From an uncultured Cellvibrio sp. (lineage in GTDB: Bacteria > Pseudomonadota > Gammaproteobacteria > Pseudomonadales > Cellvibrionaceae): 27,212 nucleotides of DNA. Below, piece by piece: positions 18,519 through 26,700 of this stretch. The translations under genes were made by a program, and so were the position numbers. The notes beneath the pieces are model-generated. The model was not told the origin of the DNA and ran no database searches. It saw nothing but the letters and a program-made list of their open reading frames with translations. Every line of letters starts with the position of its first letter. The first letter of the stretch is position 1. The DNA lies in NCBI GenBank assembly GCA_946481735.1, contig CAMLOU010000040.1, positions 1 through 27,212 of the forward strand, written 5' to 3'.

Positions 18519-19265
18519 ATGAAAATACTGGTCGCGATTAAACGGGTGGTGGACCACAGTGTCCGTGTTCGCCCCAACAACCAGGCGACAGCAATGGACA
18601 TTGCCGGTGCCAAAATGGCGATAAATCCCTTCTGTGAAATTGCCGTTGAAGAAGCCGTACGACTGAAAGAGCAGGGCATTGCTACCGAGGTCGTTGTAGT
18701 GTCCATCGGCGCCGACACGGCGCAAGAACAATTGCGTGCCGCGCTGGCCCTGGGGGCAGATCGCGCGATCCTGGTGAAAACAACCGCCGACCTGCAACCC
18801 CTGGCCGTCGCGCATTGCCTGCATAAACTGGTTGAGCGCGAGCAGCCCGGCCTGGTTCTACTGGGCAAGCAATCTATCGACGGCGACAACAACCAGGCCG
18901 GTCAAATGCTGGCGGCCTTATGCGGGTATGCGCAAGGTACCTTTGCGTCGCGCCTGGTTATCGAAGGCGATAAAGCCAGGGTAACCCGTGAGATTGATGG
19001 CGGTTTGCAAACCTTGCTGCTGCGCCTTCCCGCTGTCGTCACTACCGATCTGCGTCTCAACCAACCCCGTTATCCCACCTTGCCCAACATAATGAAAGCC
19101 CGCCAGAAACCCCTGGCAACAATGACACCCGAGGAACTGGCCGTGGATATCACACCCAGGGTACGCACGCTCAAGTTCGAACTGCCGCCCTCCCGTCAGG
19201 CTGGTGAAAAGGTAAAAGATGTTGAGGCATTGTTGGCCAGGTTGCGGGAGGCGCAGTTAATTTAA
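18519..19265 (+). CDS. etfB: Electron transfer flavoprotein beta subunit
   Basis: The small subunit of the soluble FAD-containing electron transfer flavoprotein, which collects electrons from acyl-CoA and related dehydrogenases and passes them to ETF-quinone oxidoreductase. The 248-residue length is normal. It begins MKILVAIKRVVDH, has the AMP/ADP-binding segment GKQSIDGDNNQAGQML and the family signature region around LNQPRYPTLPNIMKARQKPL. ATG 18519 is chosen over upstream codons at 18486 because AAGGAAAG is correctly spaced and the protein then starts at the conserved N-terminus. Its stop overlaps the etfA start by one base. No ETF-QO gene is present in the window. Confidence 0.97.
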   Translation: MKILVAIKRVVDHSVRVRPNNQATAMDIAGAKMAINPFCEIAVEEAVRLKEQGIATEVVVVSIGADTAQEQLRAALALGADRAILVKTTADLQPLAVAHCLHKLVEREQPGLVLLGKQSIDGDNNQAGQMLAALCGYAQGTFASRLVIEGDKARVTREIDGGLQTLLLRLPAVVTTDLRLNQPRYPTLPNIMKARQKPLATMTPEELAVDITPRVRTLKFELPPSRQAGEKVKDVEALLARLREAQLI

Positions 19266-20215
19266 TGGATAACATCAACATATTGGTCATCGCTGAACAC
19301 GACAACCACAGCATTCATCCTGCAACATACAAAGTCATGGGCGCGGCGAATCAATTGCGCCATATCGGTAAGGTTCATCTTGATGTCTTGCTGGCCGGTT
19401 ATCGTTGTGATGGATTGGCCCAATCACTCGCGCAAACCGCAGGTGTCGACAACGTCCTGCTGGTGGATGATCCCGTTTGTGAACACCAGTTGGCGGAAAG
19501 CATCACCCCGATTGTGGTTACCCTCGCGCCTGCTTACACCCACATCATGATTGCCGCGTCCACGGCGGGTAAAAATCTTTTACCTCGGGCGGCGGCGCTG
19601 CTGGATGTGCAAGCTATCAGCGAGGTGATGGCTATTCTCGCCCCCGATACCTTCGTCCGCCCGGTCTATGCCGGCAGCGCATTGGCAACCGTCGTCAGCG
19701 ATGACGCGCTTAAATTGTTGACCATTCGCACCAGCGCGTTTCAGGCAGCAGAGCAAACCGGCGGCAACGCTGCTATCCGGCAACTAGCAGGTCCGCCGCC
19801 CCAACAACTCAGCGAGCTGGTGGACCAGCAGTTGGCGGTCAGTGAACGCCCTGAACTGACCGCCGCGCGCGTGGTGGTTGCCGGTGGCAGAGGTCTTCAG
19901 TCCGGGGAAAATTTTAATTTGGTGTACCGATTAGCTGACAAACTTCACGCCGCTGTGGGTGCGTCCCGCGCCGCCGTGGACGCCGGCTTTGTGGCCAATG
20001 ATATGCAGGTGGGGCAGACCGGCAAGATAGTGGCGCCGGAACTGTATATCGCCGTGGGGATTTCGGGGGCAGTGCAACACCTGGCGGGCATGAAAGATTC
20101 CAGAGTCATTGTTGCCATCAACAACGATGAGGATGCGCCAATTTTTCAGGTAGCAGATTATGGGTTGGTGGGGGATTTGTTTGATGTGTTGCCGGAAATA
20201 ATCGACAAACTCTAA
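19265..20215 (+). CDS. etfA: Electron transfer flavoprotein alpha subunit
   Basis: The large ETF subunit, 316 residues, which binds FAD at the dimer interface. The N-terminal ETF domain spans about 1-190. The C-terminal FAD domain starts near residue 203 with [14 protein letters not shown] and includes [11 protein letters not shown], the [20 protein letters not shown] block (about 248-267) and [17 protein letters not shown]. The ATG overlaps the etfB stop in TAATG, so the two subunits are translationally coupled and made in equal amounts. A 12-bp hairpin follows 16 bases after the stop. Confidence 0.97.
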   Translation: MDNINILVIAEHDNHSIHPATYKVMGAANQLRHIGKVHLDVLLAGYRCDGLAQSLAQTAGVDNVLLVDDPVCEHQLAESITPIVVTLAPAYTHIMIAASTAGKNLLPRAAALLDVQAISEVMAILAPDTFVRPVYAGSALATVVSDDALKLLTIRTSAFQAAEQTGGNAAIRQLAGPPPQQLSELVDQQLAVSERPELTAARVVVAGGRGLQSGENFNLVYRLADKLHAAVGASRAAVDAGFVANDMQVGQTGKIVAPELYIAVGISGAVQHLAGMKDSRVIVAINNDEDAPIFQVADYGLVGDLFDVLPEIIDKL

Positions 20216-20231
20216 GGTATTGCCGCAGTGC

Positions 20232-20260
20232 ACCGGTGGGCAGTGAGGCTGCCCACCGGT
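20232..20260. terminator. Hairpin between convergent etfA and lipoprotein genes
   Basis: ACCGGTGGGCAG and CTGCCCACCGGT form a perfect 12-bp stem with a TGAGG loop, centred in the 53-bp gap between two converging genes. Neither side has a clear T-tract, though TATAAAA follows on the plus strand. It most likely blocks transcription in both directions. Confidence 0.65.
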
Positions 20261-20268
20261 TATAAAAC

Positions 20269-20601
20269 CTACTCAACTATCTCTTCAGCTTTTTCTTCCG
20301 TGGTTTCCACCGCATCGTCCATTGCGTCTACGGTATTTTCATAACCATCTTTCATCGCTTCACCGGTTTCTTCAGCGGCATCGGCTGCCTTGTCGGCCCA
20401 CTCTTCTGCCGTTTCAGCGGTAGCTTCTGTCACGTGTTCCACTGTATCACCGGCTTTTTCCAGTGTGTCTTCAGCTGCATCCTGCATCTCAGCGGCGGAT
20501 TCCTTCACCGCTTCGGTGGTGTTTTCGACTTCTTCTTTGGAGCAACCGCTCATTAACCCCAGGACAATAACTAAAGCTGCAAAAAAATGAATGGTCTTCA
20601 T
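20269..20601 (-). CDS. Small acidic amphipathic lipoprotein
   Basis: A 110-residue lipoprotein with signal peptide MKTIHFFAALVIVLGLMSGC and lipidated C20. The mature 90 residues are almost only Ala, Glu, Asp, Thr and Lys, repeating short units such as EAVKESAAEM, ATAETAEEWADKAADAAEET and EKAEEIVE. This predicts one long, highly charged amphipathic helix resembling LEA-like or YtxH-like stress proteins. I cannot assign a specific function; an envelope stress or osmotic role is a guess. It converges on etfA and has no obvious partner. Confidence 0.78.
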   Translation of the reverse strand: MKTIHFFAALVIVLGLMSGCSKEEVENTTEAVKESAAEMQDAAEDTLEKAGDTVEHVTEATAETAEEWADKAADAAEETGEAMKDGYENTVDAMDDAVETTEEKAEEIVE

Positions 20602-20770
20602 GATGGTATCCCTATACTAATAAAAATAACGGATGAGAATCTTTGGTGGGTGTATTTGCCGATAACGCACAACGCTTTTTACAACCCGAATAGAGTTTAT
20701 ACCTGTCATTGGCGGGAATAAAGGCATAAAAAACCACCGGGGTATATGTGACTTTTGATTTTGGATACAA

Positions 20771-20786
20771 TGCGAACCATTTCGCA
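20771..20786. repeat. Palindrome TGCGAA-CCAT-TTCGCA
   Basis: A perfect 6-bp inverted repeat with a four-base centre, in the gap between two divergent genes and about 50 bases upstream of the DUF2788 start. It could be an operator or a short hairpin. The flanking AATG on both sides gives it a partly direct-repeat character as well. Confidence 0.35.
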
Positions 20787-20837
20787 ATGGCGTTGATTGC
20801 AGCGCTCCGAATCATAAGCCTCTGATGTGGTGTGGAT

Positions 20838-21038
20838 ATGACAGTTGAGCAATTTGAAACCTGGTCGCTTTATATTGGTGTTGGTGGGTTGATCGCGTTC
20901 ATGGTGTTTATTGTGTGGGACCTGGCGCGAAAATCAAAAGCTGGCAAGTTTGGTACCTTTATCCTCTTCCTGGCGCTGGGCTTGGGTCTGCTGGGGTTCA
21001 TCATCAAGACCGTATTAGTGGAAATGCTCGAAAAATAA
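20838..21038 (+). CDS. DUF2788 small membrane protein
   Basis: A 66-residue inner-membrane protein with two hydrophobic helices (about 12-29 and 39-58) separated by a basic loop (DLARKSKAGKFG). The pattern EQFETWSLYIGVGGLIAF and GFIIKTVL matches DUF2788, a family found in gammaproteobacteria with no known function. A GTG at 20832 would add two residues; ATG 20838 is taken as the start. No strong ribosome binding site is visible. The hybrid kinase gene begins 56 bases after the stop in the same orientation, so co-transcription is possible. Confidence 0.82.
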   Translation: MTVEQFETWSLYIGVGGLIAFMVFIVWDLARKSKAGKFGTFILFLALGLGLLGFIIKTVLVEMLEK

Positions 21039-21094
21039 CAACGCATTAAGGTCATATCCAAGAGTCGCATCAACCAGACAGGGGCTTCAACCGC

Positions 21095-23320
21095 ATGTTT
21101 CATTTCTTTGTTCCCACCTCCAAAGTCCAGAAAGACCGGCAGATTATGCGCGACACGGATGCCCGGGTGGCCAAATATAGCCGGCGTGGCCTGGTGCTCA
21201 ATTTTTTGGTGTTCGTGTTGTGCCTCGCCTTTGGTGACTTTATTGACCGGGAACATAACCTGGCAGTGGTATTGGTAACCGGTCTGCTCGTGGTCACCTT
21301 GCTGCGCAGTTATTACCTGTTTCGTTTTGATGTGCTTTATGCTCGCGCACCGACGCGTTGGCGCAACCAATATTTCATAGCCTCCTGCCTGGGGGCGGCC
21401 TGGTGGAGCATCATCCTGGTCAGCTTGACCTGGGTGCAGGGCATGCGCGATGAAACCCTGGTGATGTGGTTGTATTCGGTGGTGTTTTATTCAAGCGTCT
21501 CGAATGTATTTGCGCCGTATCGCCACTTCCTGACGATCTATTTATTTATCGGCCAGGTGCCGGCGGCTATTACCGCGATCCTGCTGGGTGATGTGGATGG
21601 CTATTTATACGGTTCGATCATGCTGGTGTTTTTTATCATGCTCAGCCACCAGGCCAAGGTTACGTCGTTTTCGTATTGGGAACGGCTCGAAGCCAACTAT
21701 GCGTTGCGTGAACGGGCGAAAGGGCTGGAACACGAGCAGCGCAATTCCCAGGCCGCTATCGAACTGAAAAATGAATTTCTGGTTAACCTTGGCCACGAAT
21801 TCCGTTCATCGCTCAGTGACATCCTCGGCACCTTGACGCTGATCGATAGCGATCAACTGTCCGAAAAACAACGCGAACTGCTTACCATGGCGAGTAAAGC
21901 CGGCGAGCGCCAGTTGGATCTGGTGAACAACGTGGTGGATTTTTCCAAGATCACCACCAAAAACCTGCGCCTGGAAGAGAGCATCTTTGATCTGCGCCGT
22001 ACCCTGGAAAAACTGGTCGAGGATTTTTCCCTGGATGCGCATCAACAGGGTGTAGAGCTCTATTATCTGTTTGATCCGCAGATGCCTTTGCGCGTAAAAG
22101 GCGACGCCGTTCGGTTGGGGCAAATCTTCAGCACCTTATTGAATCACGCGCTTAAAACCGCGGCCATCGACCACGTGTTTATTGAAGCCCGGTTTAATCA
22201 GGATACGGATCAGGACGACGTAGGTGAATTACAAATCATCATCAGCGATAGCGAAAAAAGTACGTCGCGCACGGAAGCCGAACGCAGCGCATTACCGGAA
22301 GCAGATGATCAGCATACCGGTATCGGGATTTCTATCTGTAAAGGATTGGCCGCCTGTATGGGGGGTAGCGTGCACGTAATGGCAACCCGCGAGCGGGGCA
22401 AGCGTATTTTTATCAATGTGAAACTGGAAGTGGTCTCCCACGAAGAGAAACGTTTCGGTTCTGAACAAAAGCTACGCGGTAAACACGCTTTACTGGTGGA
22501 CTTGCCAGAGAGCACCGCTATCGCTCTGGTTGATGAATTGACAACCTGGGGTATGACAGCGACAACCGTGAATGGCTACGACCAGGCGCTGGAAAAAATG
22601 AAGGCATTGATCACCTCCAGGCCGGTCGACCTCCTCTTGATATACAGCCGCCTGAATAACATGAACGCGCTGGTGCTTTCCCGGGATGTGGCGGCCAATC
22701 CGCAATTTGCCGCCGTCAAACAAGTCCTGGCGATGAGTATTCTGCAAAGTGATACGGCGGAAGTGAAAGCGCACCTGGCCAACTACCCGCAAATATCCTG
22801 TATTGAAAAACCGATCATGCGCCGGCGTCTGTATGAAGTGGCTGTACAAAAACTCCTGGATGCGCCAGAGGTTACACCGGAAGTCTCCGGCAATAACAAA
22901 GAGAACACACCACCGCCCGCGACCAAAAAAATCCTGTTGGTTGATGATCACCGCGTCGATCAGATGGTGATCTCGGCTATGCTGAAAAAACTCAATTGCT
23001 TCGTGCAATTGGCCACCACCGGTTCAGAAGCGGTGGAGATTCTGGAAAAAGAAAAATTTGATATGGTGTTGATGGATTACGATATGCAGGAGCAGGACAG
23101 CCTGCTTGCCGCGCAAAAAATCCGTGCAACGGAAAAAGCCCACAATACCAGCCGCCATTTGCCGATCATTGCGGTGGTGGCTTCCGCCAATGAACAGGAT
23201 CAAAGCAACTGTCTGGCAGCGGGAATGGATGATCACATCGTCAAGCCGATTCGCTATGACGAACTTGAACTTCGCCTGCAACGTTGGCTGGGTGAGAATG
23301 GCGAACCCCCTCGGGCTTGA
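21095..23320 (+). CDS. Hybrid sensor histidine kinase with degenerate ATPase and first receiver
   Basis: A 741-residue membrane-bound signalling protein. Six transmembrane helices lie at about 32-50, 55-75, 95-113, 121-139, 146-165 and 171-187. A helical linker leads to the HisKA domain with H234 in GHEFRSSL (usual SHELRTPL). In the ATPase domain the N-box asparagine N350 is kept (LLNHALK) and G2 remains as HTGIGIS (from 407). The D-box reads D385-S-E-K-S instead of D-x-G-x-G. Receiver 1 (about 462-585) has Y517 at the phosphoacceptor position. Receiver 2 (about 611-735) is canonical with VDD and D661 in LMDYDMQ. The ligand is unknown. The enzyme may be a weak kinase, a phosphatase or rely on another kinase. 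No response regulator gene is adjacent in the window. Confidence 0.88.
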   Translation: MFHFFVPTSKVQKDRQIMRDTDARVAKYSRRGLVLNFLVFVLCLAFGDFIDREHNLAVVLVTGLLVVTLLRSYYLFRFDVLYARAPTRWRNQYFIASCLGAAWWSIILVSLTWVQGMRDETLVMWLYSVVFYSSVSNVFAPYRHFLTIYLFIGQVPAAITAILLGDVDGYLYGSIMLVFFIMLSHQAKVTSFSYWERLEANYALRERAKGLEHEQRNSQAAIELKNEFLVNLGHEFRSSLSDILGTLTLIDSDQLSEKQRELLTMASKAGERQLDLVNNVVDFSKITTKNLRLEESIFDLRRTLEKLVEDFSLDAHQQGVELYYLFDPQMPLRVKGDAVRLGQIFSTLLNHALKTAAIDHVFIEARFNQDTDQDDVGELQIIISDSEKSTSRTEAERSALPEADDQHTGIGISICKGLAACMGGSVHVMATRERGKRIFINVKLEVVSHEEKRFGSEQKLRGKHALLVDLPESTAIALVDELTTWGMTATTVNGYDQALEKMKALITSRPVDLLLIYSRLNNMNALVLSRDVAANPQFAAVKQVLAMSILQSDTAEVKAHLANYPQISCIEKPIMRRRLYEVAVQKLLDAPEVTPEVSGNNKENTPPPATKKILLVDDHRVDQMVISAMLKKLNCFVQLATTGSEAVEILEKEKFDMVLMDYDMQEQDSLLAAQKIRATEKAHNTSRHLPIIAVVASANEQDQSNCLAAGMDDHIVKPIRYDELELRLQRWLGENGEPPRA

Positions 23321-23706
23321 CGCGCACCTGACTGTTTCTTGCCATCTATTGCGTGTCAATTTACCAGTAAAAATCATTTCATGTCGCCGGTATCCTGGAT
23401 GCCGGCGGCAATTTCCGTCCGTCTCCATAGGATTTTCTGGGTACTTATAGTCATTGTTTACAAATGTAAATCGGGATGCGTTCACGGGGGGGCGCTGCTA
23501 CACTCCAGCCCATCTCCAGCCTTGCCCTGCTGCTTTTTCTGTAATAAAAACCAATGGCGGTGAACTTGTCAGCCAGGGTGCAATGCGGTGATACGGCGTT
23601 CAGCAGTACATCCATAACATAATGAACAACCACTTTTTCTAAACCACAGTTCCTATGATGAGTACGCCCCTTAGCGGTACTTCCACGATCATGATATAGG
23701 TGCCCC
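23321..23706. other. 386-bp intergenic region before the ThuA fusion gene
   Basis: No credible gene. It contains the palindrome TTTACA-AA-TGTAAA (23457-23470) and a run of seven Gs near 23486. It also has an imperfect hairpin around AGTAC and GTACT near 23660-23680. A -35-like TTGTCA lies at 23566-23571 without a convincing -10. It probably holds the promoter and operator of the gene at 23707. Confidence 0.5.
23457..23470. promoter_or_regulatory. Palindromic candidate operator TTTACA-AA-TGTAAA
   Basis: A perfect 6-bp inverted repeat with a two-base centre, 237 bases upstream of the ThuA fusion start. Short, symmetric, AT-rich sites like this are typical of dimeric repressors. The regulator is unknown. 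Confidence 0.4.
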
Positions 23707-26700
23707 ATGCATAGCCTCGTAAAAAAAATCACGCTTTCCCTTGTCTCGGGCGTTGTAGCCTGTTCGCTATTGGTTGCCTGCGGCAAGGTTGATGATGAGC
23801 GTCCGGCCACAACGGACACACCAGACGCAAGCTTTACGCAGGACATTCAAGGGGCACGGGTGTTGGTCTTTTCAAAAACCAGCGGGTGGCGCCATGACTC
23901 CATTCCGGCGGGTATTGCCGCACTGGAAAAATTGGGAACAGATCATGGCTTTACCGTCGTCGCTACCGAGGATTCCAGTGTATTTACCGACGCTGAATTA
24001 TCGACCTATAACGCATTGGTTTTTTTAAACACCACGCTGGATGTGCTGAATGAAGACCAGGAAATGGCGATGGAGCGTTTTATCCAGGCGGGCGGTGGTT
24101 TTGTCGGTATTCACGCGGCGGCAGACACAGAATGGGAAGGCGACTGGCATTGGTATCGTAACCTGGTCGGTGGTGTGTTCAGGAGCCATCCGGGCAATCC
24201 GAGCAATGTCCAGCGCGCCCAGTTAAATGTCACCGCGCACCAACATCCCGCCACTGAATCCTTACCTGAAACCTTCAGCATGGTGGATGAATGGTACGAT
24301 TACCGCGATCTGTATCCGCTGAAAAAAGATTTGCTGATGCTGGATGAAAGCACCTATATCGGCGGCCTGCATGGTGAATACCACCCAATTGCCTGGTACC
24401 ACGACTACGATGGAGGCCGCTCTTTTTATACCGGTATGGGCCATACCGCAGAAGTGTTTTCCAATCCCCGTTTCCTTGATCACTTATTGGGTGGTTTGAA
24501 ATATGCGGTGGGTGGAAAACCCAAACTGGATTACAGCCGCGCACGTCCGGAACACAATCGTTTTATTAAAAAGACGCTGGTGCAAAATCTTAATGAGCCG
24601 ATGGGTTTTGATTTCTTTGCCAACGGCGATGCGCTGATTATCGAGCGGCCCGGTACCTTCAAGCTGGTTGACTACAAAACCGGTGAAACCCGCGATGCCG
24701 GCAGCATAACCGTTGCCTACCACGGCTATATGGAATGGGGCTTGATCGGTGTTGGCATTCCGCCGGATTTTGCACAATCTTCCTGGATTTATGTGGGCTA
24801 TAACGCGCGTAAAGATGACGGCAGTTATTGGCAGCGGCTGGCGCGTTTTAAATGGCAGGACAACCAGATCAACGCCGCATCAGAACAGCTGTTGCTGGAA
24901 TATCGCATTGATGAAACCTGTTGTCATACTGGTGGCGACATTGCCTTTGGTAACAACGGCGAAGTCTTCTTCTCGACGGGTGATAACACCAACCCCCACG
25001 AACAAAACGGTTATGCGCCCATCGATATGCGCGAAGACCGTAAACACTTTGATGCACTGCGCGGTGCGGGTAATACCCAGGATTTGCGCGGCAAAATCTT
25101 ACGTATTCTTCCCCAGGATGACGGCAGCTATAAAATTCCCACCGGCAATTTATTCGCCGACGGCAAAGAAGGCCGCCCGGAAATTTATGTGATGGGCGCG
25201 CGCAATCCGTTCACGGTGACCTTTGATAAAGACACTGAAACGCTGTACTTCGGTGATGTGGGGCCGGATGCCGGTGTGCCTTCAGACAAGCAGGGCACCC
25301 GTGCTTATGACGAGATCAATCGTGTAACGGAAGCGGGGAATTTTGGTTGGCCGTTGATTATTGGTAACAATCAGCCATACCTTGAATATGACTTCGCGAC
25401 TGAAACATCCGGCCGCTTATACAATCCGTTAGCGCCGATGAACAATTCGCCGCGCAATACCGGTGCTAAACAATTGCCGCCGGCCCAGCCCGCGCTGATC
25501 TGGTATCCCTACACGAATTCTGAAACCTTCCCTGAGCTCGGCAGCGGCGGTCGTACGGCGCTGGTCGCCGATGTTTACCGCTCCAAAGATTATCCTGCGG
25601 GTACCCATCGCTATCCGGAATATTACGACAACAAATTATTCATGCTGGATTTCATGCGCAACTGGGTAAAAGTTGTCAGCTTCGATGATTACGGGCGCAT
25701 TGAAAAAATTGAGCCTTTTGCACCGCAAATCGAATACACCTTGCCGATTGCCGCGCGCTTCGCGCCCGATGGCAGTTTGTATGTACTGGAGTACGGCACC
25801 GCCTGGTTTACCGGTAACCCCGATTCAGGCCTGGCGCGCATAGAATATGTCGGCCCGGGCAATCGTCCGCCCAGCCCGGTTATTACCCTTGATACCGCAC
25901 AAGGCGCCGCGCCGCTGGCGACAACCGCATCTGCTGCGCAGAGCGTGGATCTGGATGGCGATACCCTCAGCTTCAGCTGGACGTCCGAGTTGATCGGCAA
26001 TTCCGCTACACGCCAAACCTTGGGCGATGGTGAAAGCGTAGCACTCAACTTCGCCAATGCCGGCAGTTACCTGGTAAAACTGACGGCGACAGATTCCCAA
26101 GGCAGTAGCGCGACCACAGAAACACAAGTTGACGTAGGAAATGCGCCGGCGGACATCAACATCGAGCTGGATGGCAACTCCTCTTTCTATTGGCCGGGAA
26201 CCCGCTCACTGGGTTACCGCATAGAGATCTCGGACAAAGAGGATGGCAAGATCACAGCGCAAGACGGCGATACCGGCAACGCTATTGTTCAACTCAGTTT
26301 TGGTGGCGCGCAAGAGCAGGCGGCATCCGCAGGCCATCAAACGGCCAGCGCCAATGTGATCGGCAAGGATCTGGTTGAAGCCAATTCCTGTACGGCTTGC
26401 CATCAGATTGATGCACCCTCTGTGGGTCCGTCTTTCACGGCAGTGGCCGAACGCTATCAAAAAGATCCGGAAGGCCTGGCGTATCTGGTCAAGAAAATTG
26501 CCGATGGCGGTGCAGGCGCCTGGGGTGAAACCGCTATGCCGTCGTTTGCGCATTTAAATGAAGAAGACCGCACGGCGCTGGCGACTTATGTGTTGTCTCA
26601 CGCGCAGGATGCCCAGGCAGAAAGCCTGCCGCTGACCGGCAAGCTGGCATTGCGCGACCACAAGCTGACCCAGGATATCTTTAACCGCACCAAAGATTTG

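Noticed and set aside
18222..18824. 200-codon minus-strand open frame across the etfB promoter
   Set aside because: It overlaps the start of etfB on the opposite strand and shows no family motifs or ribosome binding site.
22476..22850. Functional first receiver domain in the hybrid kinase
   Set aside because: The acceptor position is tyrosine (Y517) and the acidic pair at the domain start is reduced, so it was described as degenerate instead.
23451..23846. 131-codon minus-strand open frame in the gap before the ThuA fusion gene
   Set aside because: It runs into the signal peptide region of the ThuA gene, has low-complexity, non-homologous sequence and no clear start signals.
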